Source: a virus. From it: DNA of 64,000 bases. Where the stretch lies: positions 1 to 64,000 of the IMG/VR virus record IMGVR_UViG_3300025759_000072, one strand, 5' to 3'. The notes beneath the pieces are model-generated. The model was not told the origin of the DNA. It made no database searches and saw only the letters and a program-made list of their open reading frames with translations. The translations under genes were made by a program, and so were the position numbers. Positions 16,672 through 26,476 of the stretch are shown piece after piece. Positions within the stretch are counted from its first letter, which is position 1, and each line of letters begins with the position of its first letter.

Positions 16672-19600
16672 CTAAATCTGTAATGCAATTGCTCTAAAGT
16701 CTCTTACTCTTGGCACATTAGATGTTGTGCTTGAGAGTAGAACGATCTTGATTGCAAAGTATTTAAATCCAGTATATGTTACACTTTCACTATTTACATA
16801 TTGAACTTCACCGCCAGTACCTGTTAGATTTGCAGTTGGAATATTGTACTCATATTCCTTTAGATCATTACGATTTTCAGAGTCAGAAACAGTAACAGCA
16901 CTTGTTGTCTGTGTCATCTGAGTCCATGATTGATCATCAAGTGTATCACTATCCTCAGCATTGAGAATCTTATAGTATAGTTGAATATCAGAAGTGCCTG
17001 GTTTATATGCTGTTAAGAAAATCTTTAAGTCTTCAGCATCTTGTCCATCTGCAAGTGTCACTGTTCTTGTGATATACTTAGCAGTAGCATTACCACCAAA
17101 CGTTGAGTTCTCATTAGTTGAGTCATTATTTACAAGGTTCTCAACAGTGAACAGAGCCGCCCGTTCGTTATCAATAGCAGGAGAATGACGTTTGTTTGTG
17201 CTATTTGATAAAGCAACTTTTAGATCAACTGTTTTAGAACCAGAATGATTTGTTGTTTCATTACTTTTACTTGCAACATATCTTGGTGTGTCATATTCTG
17301 TATCACCATTATCATTTACATTGCGATAAACAGAATCAAGAGTAGTAGTACCTGTTGCAAGTTTACCAGTGATTGATGACTCAGTTCCTTGAAGATCAAG
17401 TTTACTCATATGAGTGTGGAAAATATCAATTTGAAGATCATCAATAGAAACGATGTTAGCATCTAGACCACCTGTCTGTGTACGTAGTTGAGTACCAGCA
17501 ACAAATGTACCAGATGGTTCTGAAAGATGTAGATAGTTATTAGCAGACGTTACACCATCATAGAAGTAAACTTTACCTGTTGGTGTTGCTTGACTGCTTA
17601 GAGTACTCGTCGTTCCAGTAGCAGCACCTGATTGATACAGTGTAATCGTTTCAGTATTAGTGAACTTATCTGCTGTTGTGACTTCTTTGACACGATAGTT
17701 TGTGCCACTAATATCACTGATTGTACCGTTAGCAGAAGATGTCGCGCCAACCAATGTATCACCAACAATAGCGCCAGCCAGTGTTCCAGCAAGAGTCAAT
17801 GTAGTTTCGCCATGTACACTTTCACCAACTACATTAAACATCGTTGTTGAGTCAAGCGTGTTGACTGTGAGATATTCTTTATCGGTGTTCTTAAATACTG
17901 CCGTACCAGATTGAGATGTACCAAAGTTACCAAAGTACATTTTAAACTTGAGGTCTTCTTCTTGAATAGGTGTCCATGTACGATCATTTGCAGATGCGAA
18001 TAGAGTACCGGAATATGGTTGACTTACAATCCTATTACCTGTTGTAAGATCATCTTCGCCAAGTCTTGCAGTAAATACTGTGTAGTTTGGATTATTACCA
18101 CCTGGTTTGATAACGATTGCATATTCTGCATCATTCAATAAGAATACTGGTGTATCAAAAACGATTGGTGTTGGTTTTGAAGCGTCTGTACTTGTATTTA
18201 CATCAGCAGAAGCAACAGATTGTTTGCCGAAAGGAACAACCTTTTTAGTGATAAGTGATGTGCTTGGATCAACTTCACGAATCTCAATATCGACTGGTAG
18301 ATTTGCGTCTTTTGATGAGAAGTATAAATCAAGTTTTGTTAAATAAACACCAGATGAAATGCCAGATCCAAAGTTATCAGATGTGTCAACTATAAATGTT
18401 TGCGCTATAGGATCGTCGCCGCCGCCGTCGTCCACGAACCGCCGCTCAAATCTAGTTGAAGAAGATGTGGTTGTTCTTGTTTCTGTTACTGTGTTAAATT
18501 CAAGACTCACATTACGAGTACCAATTACGGTATCTTGTACTACTTGACTGAGACCAGAAGCAGAATAGTTTGCTGAAGCCCATGTTGTTGTAGCACTTTG
18601 ATCTTCGCTTCCTGTAACACTATCAACGAGTTTAAATAATAGAGTACCAACTCTAAACCTTAGAGTATCATTATTTGGAATACGGAAGTTACCGTGTAGA
18701 ACACCGTTTGCATCAGTTACAAGATTTGATCCTTCTGACGCTGTTGGAACGAAAGATGAATCAGTTGGTGTTACATATGCGTTCACATCTTCACTATCAA
18801 AGAAAGCATATACTCTTGTTGATGGTTTCATACCAGTAACAGTAAAGTTGATTACTCTTGACCGCATGAATGGAATCAGATTTACATCACGAACAGACTC
18901 GCCAATACTTTGTGTTTGTGTTTGTGGTACACCAATCTCAGCACGAAGACCTTGTCTCTGTTGACCAACCGTGGTCGTTGAAGTGATTTGTTGTGCTTGA
19001 TTGTCGCGAACAAGTTGTCGAGTTTCTGTTGTGCCGCCTGTCCAAATCGTGTTCCAATCACCAAACTGTGTGCCCCAAGCATTTGCTAGATTTTGCCATG
19101 CTTGTGTATTAAAGTCAAAATCAATCTGAACCTCTGGACGAACTGTTGTATCAACCCAGTAATCAGTTTCTGGTGTAAGTTCTAGATTACCATGATAGTT
19201 ATAGAAAGTACCAGCAGTATTTCTTGTTGTAGAAGCAAGTGACTGATTAATAACTAAATCATGATTATAAGGTAGTGTAATCAGTTTACTATTATCTGGT
19301 AATGTTACATTTGAGATAGATGATGAAGCACCTGAGTCACCACCAACAGCAGTTCCAGAAAGAGTACCTGAGACTTGTTCAAGATATAGTTTAGCATCAA
19401 CTTGATAGACAAGTTTACCAGTTCCAGCGCCACAAGTTACTGTCTCGCCAACTGTATATGTCTGAGTTGAATCAGCAATCGTTACTGTTGCATCTTTAGA
19501 CTTAACTGATACACCAGAGGATGATGCTGAGTTAAATTCAACTTGAACATCATCAAGTTTAAATGGTGGGCGTAGTTCGTTTTTCTGTGGATCAACAGCA

Positions 19601-22600
19601 ATATTATAGTCTGGATTAAATACGTTACCAACACTGTGACCTGTAAACGCGTCTACAAGAATGCCATTTTTGAATCTATCATTACCGGAACCATCGGCTA
19701 AGAATGTTGACTTTGTATCTGCTTCGAGTAGAGATAATGAAGTGTAGTATTCAAGATTTTCGATACGATTTTTAAGTACACCAATATCACGCATTGTATG
19801 TCTAACTTGTCGAACTGGTGTGATTGTATTAGCAAGGTCCGTACGACCATTTGGTGCAGTAGCAGTACTTACACGTTTTGCGTTTTCAAATGGTAGTGAT
19901 GGATAAGGAGCAACATCAATGATTGCTAGAGTAAGTCCATCAGAAGCAGGTTTTGGTGTTTGTGGATTAAGAGAAGGAACACCACGAACAACACGAATCT
20001 GACCCTTTGAAGTAATGACGACACGATCTTTTCTTGGTAGATAATACTCAAAGTCAGTAATGAAGTCTTCGTTTGGAGCCATATAACGTAGACCACCAGA
20101 AGGTTCAACTACTGTATTAGCCGTAGCTGGATTCGTTGTAATACCAGTAAGTGTTGTTGTATCAGTTGCTGTATCGGTGATACGTGGACGAATATCAACA
20201 TAGTTACGAAGATCATAACGAGCACCAGTAACTGGTGATGTATAAACTGGAATCTCTTCTGTGCGAATCTGACTTGATGTTGGTGATGTGTCATTCACAG
20301 GATAAGAATCAACTGAGAAGTAACCAACACCAGCAGATGTATCATGAGAGAAATAATCAAACTTGGCAAGATAAACATTACCGTTTGCAACTACATGGGA
20401 AGCAGATGTTTTGAGTTTCAGTTTACCATGATTGTATAGGTTATCACGCATACCAGTATCGATTTCAAACTGATTTGTAACATCAGTACCTTCGCCTGTT
20501 GTAACGAATGACGTGTTGCCAGTTTTGACACGAACTTCTTTCAATTCATGAATATCAGCAAAACCTAAGTTCCATGGACCAGCAAGACCCGGAGAACCAA
20601 GATTTGTATTTGCAAAAGCAGCAGAAACATTCAACTCAACATAACGATCAGGATTTAGATTCTTATCAATCTCTTGCCCATCTGTTTTACTTAACTCAAC
20701 AAATACTGAAGCATTGACAGTACCACCTAATGTTTCTTGGATATCAATCGTTGCGCTTGTTGAAGAGTTAATATTGACTGAACGTTCAGCACTATCACCA
20801 CCAACACCGTTCAATGAAATCACTTGACCGGGCTGGAATGATTTTGTTACATCACCAGAACCTGTACCAAACGTATCGTTTACTGTGAGTGTAGTAGTAC
20901 CAACCGTTGTAACAACAAGCGTATTTGCTATACCAGCAATAGAGATTGCATCACCTACATTGTATTTCGTTGTGCCTGATGTAATACCTGAGATTGTATC
21001 TGAACCAGCGGTTTTTGATGTTCCAGTATCAACAGGCGCTGCACTTGTAGCAGCTGCTTGAAGAACAACATGGAAGTTATCGCGTTCTTGTGTATTGTTC
21101 AGTAATCCAGGTGAGAATGGATATACTTCTGAAGAAGCACCTGTAGGAATCGTAACAGTACCATCGGCAGCGATTGTAACATCAAACTCTCTTAGGAATC
21201 TAAACGTATTATCGATTGTTCCTGTGCTATCTCTAAGACGTTTAATATTGCTTGCAGGAATAGCAAACAATGAACGGTTGAATGAAGTTTCTTTTAGTAC
21301 AGCATTACCACCTTCAAGAACAATGTCTGCAAACGCATCATAAGCACCATTGTCATAATAAACAGAACGAACTGATGAAAAATCAGAAGTCCACATATTG
21401 ATATCATAGAGATATAGATTATACTGACCTGCAGGAGCTCCTTTTGTGCCACTGGCATATTCCATTGCTCTTACACGAGCTTCACCAATCTTTGAACCAG
21501 ATGGCGCAGTTGATGAAAAGTGTGTATTAGAGATAGCAAAATGTAATGTATCATATAATGAAACACGATCATGCCCATTTAGATCCCATGAACCAACTGC
21601 TTCATTGACGATAACGTAGTTGCCGTAGTTTGCAGGAATAGAAAGATCACCAACATCTTCTGTATCAACACCTTTATCGATTTTGATATGATCTGTTCTG
21701 TATAGTTCGTTCTCATAACCCTTTACATATGCTTTACCAGGACCGATGCCAACAGAAAGACTATTAGCAGTACCACCTTTTGCGAGAGTTAAATAACCTT
21801 GGTTTGAACCATCATTAAGATGTTCACGAAGCCGAACATTCAGACCACTTACGATATAATCACCAGACTCATCGGATGTTCTACGAGCAATATAGTCATT
21901 GATTACTGAGTATAATGGTTTATCAAACTTGTACTGTGGTGTTCCATTCTGAATGCGAATACGTTCAACAAAGTTATCAGTAGAAGTATCTGTGATTTCT
22001 TTTTTAGCAATAGTAGCAGTAAGTTTAAGACGATCTGCGCCAGGAGCAGCATAGTTGTAAGCGCCCTGAGCTGGATCAAGAAGTGTCGTATCTGCGGCGC
22101 TGTTAACAATAGTCTCAACAATATCAAAACCAACTTTTACACTTGTATTAGCAGAGTAACGACCAACAATAGTCGATTGAGTGTCTACACGAATGAAGTG
22201 ATCTTTTGCGTATAGAATACCATCACCAAATGTTATTCTTGAACCTTTACCGATAACGTTAGTTGATTGAACACCTTCAGTGATAACGTTAGCAGATAAT
22301 GCACCGGTAGTAAACTTCTCACCACTAAGTAAAGTCTTTGTTGTATTGTTAGCGCCAGAGTTTGTATACTTTACATAAAGAACTTTAGTATTTGTATCGG
22401 TTTCAGAACCAGTAAGTGAATCGATAACTTCAGCAGTAACGCTTGATGTAGCACCAGTAATAGTAGTTCCTTTAAAAAGAGAAACATCTACAGGATTAGT
22501 ATTTTCATCATCATCTCGAATCTTGATATAATCAATACTCGAATCATAATTCATTTCTAATCCGCGAACAGTACTTCCTTCTTTGAAGATATGTTCGGCA

Positions 22601-22773
22601 AATCGATCAATCTGATTCTGTTGAATCGTCTGCATCTGAGTAAGTTCACGAGCCTGAACAGCGAGTCCGGGGCGGAATAATACTCTATGGAAATTCTTAG
22701 TTTCGTCAAAGTCATCATAATATGGATCGACATTAAAGTTAGTCGATAAAGATGCAGTATTTGCGAGTGCCAT
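16672..22773 (-). CDS. Giant baseplate/tail-fibre structural protein (DUF4815-type N terminus)
   Basis: 2033 residues, the largest gene in the window. Residues of about 28-75 read FHRVLFRPGLAVQARELTQM and NQIDRFAEHIFKEGS, the hallmark of the DUF4815 family of myovirus baseplate-proximal proteins. The remainder is beta-rich with repeated small domains. It lies immediately after gp8 in transcription order, where T4 has gp9/gp10, so it probably forms the baseplate-to-fibre connection or a long fibre base. Identity with gp9 or gp10 is not shown. GGAA precedes the ATG. Confidence 0.7.
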   Translation of the reverse strand: MALANTASLSTNFNVDPYYDDFDETKNFHRVLFRPGLAVQARELTQMQTIQQNQIDRFAEHIFKEGSTVRGLEMNYDSSIDYIKIRDDDENTNPVDVSLFKGTTITGATSSVTAEVIDSLTGSETDTNTKVLYVKYTNSGANNTTKTLLSGEKFTTGALSANVITEGVQSTNVIGKGSRITFGDGILYAKDHFIRVDTQSTIVGRYSANTSVKVGFDIVETIVNSAADTTLLDPAQGAYNYAAPGADRLKLTATIAKKEITDTSTDNFVERIRIQNGTPQYKFDKPLYSVINDYIARRTSDESGDYIVSGLNVRLREHLNDGSNQGYLTLAKGGTANSLSVGIGPGKAYVKGYENELYRTDHIKIDKGVDTEDVGDLSIPANYGNYVIVNEAVGSWDLNGHDRVSLYDTLHFAISNTHFSSTAPSGSKIGEARVRAMEYASGTKGAPAGQYNLYLYDINMWTSDFSSVRSVYYDNGAYDAFADIVLEGGNAVLKETSFNRSLFAIPASNIKRLRDSTGTIDNTFRFLREFDVTIAADGTVTIPTGASSEVYPFSPGLLNNTQERDNFHVVLQAAATSAAPVDTGTSKTAGSDTISGITSGTTKYNVGDAISIAGIANTLVVTTVGTTTLTVNDTFGTGSGDVTKSFQPGQVISLNGVGGDSAERSVNINSSTSATIDIQETLGGTVNASVFVELSKTDGQEIDKNLNPDRYVELNVSAAFANTNLGSPGLAGPWNLGFADIHELKEVRVKTGNTSFVTTGEGTDVTNQFEIDTGMRDNLYNHGKLKLKTSASHVVANGNVYLAKFDYFSHDTSAGVGYFSVDSYPVNDTSPTSSQIRTEEIPVYTSPVTGARYDLRNYVDIRPRITDTATDTTTLTGITTNPATANTVVEPSGGLRYMAPNEDFITDFEYYLPRKDRVVITSKGQIRVVRGVPSLNPQTPKPASDGLTLAIIDVAPYPSLPFENAKRVSTATAPNGRTDLANTITPVRQVRHTMRDIGVLKNRIENLEYYTSLSLLEADTKSTFLADGSGNDRFKNGILVDAFTGHSVGNVFNPDYNIAVDPQKNELRPPFKLDDVQVEFNSASSSGVSVKSKDATVTIADSTQTYTVGETVTCGAGTGKLVYQVDAKLYLEQVSGTLSGTAVGGDSGASSSISNVTLPDNSKLITLPYNHDLVINQSLASTTRNTAGTFYNYHGNLELTPETDYWVDTTVRPEVQIDFDFNTQAWQNLANAWGTQFGDWNTIWTGGTTETRQLVRDNQAQQITSTTTVGQQRQGLRAEIGVPQTQTQSIGESVRDVNLIPFMRSRVINFTVTGMKPSTRVYAFFDSEDVNAYVTPTDSSFVPTASEGSNLVTDANGVLHGNFRIPNNDTLRFRVGTLLFKLVDSVTGSEDQSATTTWASANYSASGLSQVVQDTVIGTRNVSLEFNTVTETRTTTSSSTRFERRFVDDGGGDDPIAQTFIVDTSDNFGSGISSGVYLTKLDLYFSSKDANLPVDIEIREVDPSTSLITKKVVPFGKQSVASADVNTSTDASKPTPIVFDTPVFLLNDAEYAIVIKPGGNNPNYTVFTARLGEDDLTTGNRIVSQPYSGTLFASANDRTWTPIQEEDLKFKMYFGNFGTSQSGTAVFKNTDKEYLTVNTLDSTTMFNVVGESVHGETTLTLAGTLAGAIVGDTLVGATSSANGTISDISGTNYRVKEVTTADKFTNTETITLYQSGAATGTTSTLSSQATPTGKVYFYDGVTSANNYLHLSEPSGTFVAGTQLRTQTGGLDANIVSIDDLQIDIFHTHMSKLDLQGTESSITGKLATGTTTLDSVYRNVNDNGDTEYDTPRYVASKSNETTNHSGSKTVDLKVALSNSTNKRHSPAIDNERAALFTVENLVNNDSTNENSTFGGNATAKYITRTVTLADGQDAEDLKIFLTAYKPGTSDIQLYYKILNAEDSDTLDDQSWTQMTQTTSAVTVSDSENRNDLKEYEYNIPTANLTGTGGEVQYVNSESVTYTGFKYFAIKIVLLSSTTSNVPRVRDFRAIALQI

Positions 22774-22785
22774 TCAATTTATTCC

Positions 22786-24348
22786 TTAGAACTTCACGAT
22801 AAGTTTGATATCTTCGATCTGATCTTCTGCTCTTGAAATAGGACCACGGTTTTCAGTGTATACAACATCACCCGTGTTTTCTTTGAGTTCACCATATGTT
22901 GTACTGTCAAGTGTTGCTGTAATACCACTCGAAAGACCAGTAACTGTTTCAGCAGACTGGAACGTTCCATTTGCGCTTGTATATAGTGTGTGTACAGCAC
23001 CAGATGTGTTTGCAAGGTTTGTGTTTGCAAATCGAACAACAATGCCTGTAGCACCTGAAGTATTACCACGAACAACTTCATCAAGAGTATAGTTACCAGA
23101 TGATGTAACACTTGAAACATTGAGTTTCGTTGTTTGTGTATATGTTGAATCTGTAGCAACAACACCAGCACGAGTAAGTGGATCACGCATTAGACCAAGT
23201 GTGCGGAACTCGTTAGTGGCTGGGAAATCACCTGATTCAGAACCAGTTAACTGGACGTTTAGAATGACGTTATGACCACCAAGTTCATCAACAGGATCAG
23301 CACCATGCCCAAGTGGTGGCGCAACATATGCTTGTGCAGTTGCAGCAGAACCATGAGATGAGTTTGCAGTAATAGCAACATCAGCAAATGAATATTTTGA
23401 ACCAACGTTGACCATGTTGATGTAGTTGACAGCGCCAGAAGCAACATTAGCATAAGCCTCTGCGCCAGAACCATCGCCTGTGATAGTAATTGTTGGACCA
23501 ACGACATATGTTGATAAAGTTGTTGGTGTGACTGTGAATGCTGGAGATACTGTTACACGTTTGTTTGCGCCAACATAATCTACAATCTTACGAACCTGAC
23601 CAGCACCTGTACCGGAAGCGATATACAATGAAGAGTCGTTGTAAATGTTATCAGTAGCAGATGCACCAGCCGCTAGATCCATAATCGTTGATGATGTTAC
23701 ATCAGTAAAAGTACCAACGTTTGTTAGATAACTTGAACCACCAGCACGAACATCGATGATATTAATCGCACCGTTTGCAGCCGCCGCTTGAACATCCCAC
23801 TGAGCAGAACCATCATCGGCTGTTAGCGTTTTGACAGGAATCCATGAGTCTGTTAAAAACTTGAGTGCAGAACCTGCATCAACTGAATACATGAACTTCC
23901 ATTGATAACCATCACCAGTAACAAGAGTTGATGTTGATGTTCCAGTTGGTTCAACGGTTGAAGCGCCACCTTTATTATTGAAAAGACATTTGTATACGTT
24001 ATAAGAACTATTGATTACATAAAACGTATTTGAACTAGCAGGAGCATCGAAAAGAGTTGTTGACTGATCATCGTATTCGCGGTATACTTTACTAGTCGTC
24101 CAGTTGTATCTTGGAACAGCGTATGTAACATCACCAGCCTGAACACGTTTAGCAGCAATCATTCTGCGCCATGCATCATATTCTGTATTCTGAATTGAAT
24201 CTGTTGGTGTTGGTGGACTGTTATCATCATCCCATGGTGTTACACGAGAGATGAAGACATACATATTAGTTGAAGCAGTTTCACTGAACGCTTCATGGAA
24301 CTGCTCTGCATTATGAATACGAAAGCGTCTTGTTACGATTCCTGGCAT
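22786..24348 (-). CDS. 8: Baseplate wedge protein gp8
   Basis: T4 gp8-like wedge subunit. Motifs include the MPGIVTRRFRIHNAEQFHEA start, VFISRVTPWDDD, NTEYDAWRRMIAAKRV, YNVYKCLFNN and YQWKFMYSV, all typical of the family. It is 520 residues against 334 in T4; extra beta domains follow the conserved first 190 residues. I take ATG 24348 rather than the TTG at 24357, because the AGAGG motif is too close to the TTG. A late promoter lies at 24381-24388. Confidence 0.85.
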   Translation of the reverse strand: MPGIVTRRFRIHNAEQFHEAFSETASTNMYVFISRVTPWDDDNSPPTPTDSIQNTEYDAWRRMIAAKRVQAGDVTYAVPRYNWTTSKVYREYDDQSTTLFDAPASSNTFYVINSSYNVYKCLFNNKGGASTVEPTGTSTSTLVTGDGYQWKFMYSVDAGSALKFLTDSWIPVKTLTADDGSAQWDVQAAAANGAINIIDVRAGGSSYLTNVGTFTDVTSSTIMDLAAGASATDNIYNDSSLYIASGTGAGQVRKIVDYVGANKRVTVSPAFTVTPTTLSTYVVGPTITITGDGSGAEAYANVASGAVNYINMVNVGSKYSFADVAITANSSHGSAATAQAYVAPPLGHGADPVDELGGHNVILNVQLTGSESGDFPATNEFRTLGLMRDPLTRAGVVATDSTYTQTTKLNVSSVTSSGNYTLDEVVRGNTSGATGIVVRFANTNLANTSGAVHTLYTSANGTFQSAETVTGLSSGITATLDSTTYGELKENTGDVVYTENRGPISRAEDQIEDIKLIVKF

Positions 24349-24380
24349 TCTTTTCAATCCTCTTGCCGAATGATTTTATT

Positions 24381-24388
24381 TATTTATA
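24381..24388 (-). promoter_or_regulatory. Late promoter TATAAATA for gp8
   Basis: Exact octamer in the 49-base gap upstream of gp8, 33 bases before its ATG. Confidence 0.8.
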
Positions 24389-24397
24389 ATCGAAATC

Positions 24398-26476
24398 TTA
24401 CGGACTTGTGTTTGCTAAGTAATAGAACGAACCATTTGCCAATGTAGTACCAGCATATGGAGTTGTAAGTGTAAGTGAAGTATTTGAGTAAACTGTATTT
24501 GTGAAGTACAATCCATTTGCCGTTGGTCCATATGTATCTATAATGAATAGACCCGACCCTGGATTTGGTACTTCTACCGAGAATACTGTATTGTTGCCGA
24601 CCAAGTGATATGGTGAACCCATTGCGCTGATTGGTGTATTTGCCCAAAGAGCAATAGTGTTACTTGAGTATGTGGATAGTAATGCACTATCAAGAACGAA
24701 TAGTTCGCCTGTTCCAGCAGAATACAACCATACATTTGACTCAACAGTAACTGTTGTCGTCTCAACTTCTGTATCAAGAATAACATCTGGATACGATTCA
24801 ATTGCACCATCATCAGCAACATAATCAGATTCGCCACCAGAAACAACTTCTGGAACACTCATTTCAATATCAGATTGTATTACAAATCTACCGAGTGATG
24901 TTGAGTCAACAGTAACAACAGTTGTTTCTGCTTCTGCAAACAACCGAATCCGACCAAACATTTTTGTACCGGCTGGATGCAGAATAGTATTGACAAGTTC
25001 ACGATATGTGTTAGTAAACTGATCTGAACGAATCTCGTATGAGAACTCTTGATAATAATAGTTATCTTGTAATCTGTTATTCCAAGACAACCAACCCTTT
25101 GTATCCCTATAAGAACCTGGAAGTGTTACAACACCAGAAACAAAAGGTATACCTAAACCAGAAGCAGTTCCACCACGAGTTAGGTTATTGATAGAAACTT
25201 GTTCGTATCTGTTATAATCTTGACCAAAGTTATTTACACGAACTGAAGTGATTGAACCTGGAGCATTCGTTGCTGTGATATCAGCGTTATCGCCTTTATA
25301 CCCACCACTTCCATCTGGAATATAAAGATCACGGATTTGTTCTTCAACCACTGTTGCGGTTGGAAGTATGAGATACCCTTGACCATAGTTCGTTACATTT
25401 ACACCAGTAATCGTGCCAACAGTAACAGTATCAAAATCAAATGCTGCGCTAAGTGTTGTGTTTATATTTGCTGCAGCAAGATTTGTACCGATAACAGCAG
25501 TATTTGCGCCAGCAGAAACAAATGTTGGGCTTGTATTGAGAACAACATCTTTCATAGGTTCGATTGTATTATTATTCACAGAAATGATTTCTGTTGAACC
25601 AATCGAACTTACTACAAAGTCTGCTCCTGTTCCGGAACCACCAGTAACTGTTACGGTTGCTCCGACTGTGTAACCGGAACCACCATCATTGATATTCCAC
25701 TGAACAGCACTGGTATCTGTTGTACCAGTAACAACACCATTTGCATTTACACCAGAAGTCGATGTGAATGAAACCACATCATCTGCACGATGGAAAGCAC
25801 CACCATATGTTACTTCTACATCTTGAAGTGGACCAATCGTGTTGATAATAGTAGCACTAACCGTTGGATCGTTGAGTAACTGAATTGTTTCATTGTCTTG
25901 GAATATTCCATTGATATCGAGAAGAACCAGTTCATTAACAACAGTACCGATAGCAAATGTTGTTGTGATTCTTTCTACACGAGCAGTTGCACCACTATCT
26001 AAACCTTCAATCGTATTACCAATCAGTAGATTTAAATCACCTACAATCGGACTACCAACACGAATGATTGTATCTTGAACCCAACGACCATCCGAAGCAC
26101 GAAGAATATCTTCGCCTGGATAATAAAACTCAATCTCTTCATTAAAAAGAATGCGGAATAAAAGTCGATATGATTGTTCTGAACCACGAGAACGATATAG
26201 GTCTTTAATGTGTTTTGCAAGAAGTGGTTTGTTCGCAATCATATCTCGTGGAATCGAGTTCATGATTTCACGATGAAAATATTCAAAATACTTATCAGGT
26301 GATGTATCGATATCTTGATAGGAAAGCAAACTCTTTGTCGTATCAATTACATTATTTGCTTGTTCCGTCCACTCGTAGTATGCTTTTATGAACGCAACAA
26401 GATTTGGACCCTCATCTCTTACGAACTGAGGAAACTGTTGCTCTACGAGATTGGATATCTTTTTATCTGTAGACAT
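24398..26476 (-). CDS. Baseplate wedge-type protein in the gp7 position
   Basis: 692 residues. The N-terminal ~140 residues (ISNLVEQQFPQFVRDEGPNL, AFIKAYYEWTEQ, DLYRSRGSEQSYRLLFRILF) are a conserved helical domain of structural proteins in marine T4-like phages. The rest is made of beta-rich repeats. It sits between gp6 and gp8 exactly where T4 encodes gp7 (1032 residues), and its ATG abuts gp6. I assign it to the wedge by position; direct similarity to T4 gp7 is not evident to me. Confidence 0.65.
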   Translation of the reverse strand: MSTDKKISNLVEQQFPQFVRDEGPNLVAFIKAYYEWTEQANNVIDTTKSLLSYQDIDTSPDKYFEYFHREIMNSIPRDMIANKPLLAKHIKDLYRSRGSEQSYRLLFRILFNEEIEFYYPGEDILRASDGRWVQDTIIRVGSPIVGDLNLLIGNTIEGLDSGATARVERITTTFAIGTVVNELVLLDINGIFQDNETIQLLNDPTVSATIINTIGPLQDVEVTYGGAFHRADDVVSFTSTSGVNANGVVTGTTDTSAVQWNINDGGSGYTVGATVTVTGGSGTGADFVVSSIGSTEIISVNNNTIEPMKDVVLNTSPTFVSAGANTAVIGTNLAAANINTTLSAAFDFDTVTVGTITGVNVTNYGQGYLILPTATVVEEQIRDLYIPDGSGGYKGDNADITATNAPGSITSVRVNNFGQDYNRYEQVSINNLTRGGTASGLGIPFVSGVVTLPGSYRDTKGWLSWNNRLQDNYYYQEFSYEIRSDQFTNTYRELVNTILHPAGTKMFGRIRLFAEAETTVVTVDSTSLGRFVIQSDIEMSVPEVVSGGESDYVADDGAIESYPDVILDTEVETTTVTVESNVWLYSAGTGELFVLDSALLSTYSSNTIALWANTPISAMGSPYHLVGNNTVFSVEVPNPGSGLFIIDTYGPTANGLYFTNTVYSNTSLTLTTPYAGTTLANGSFYYLANTSP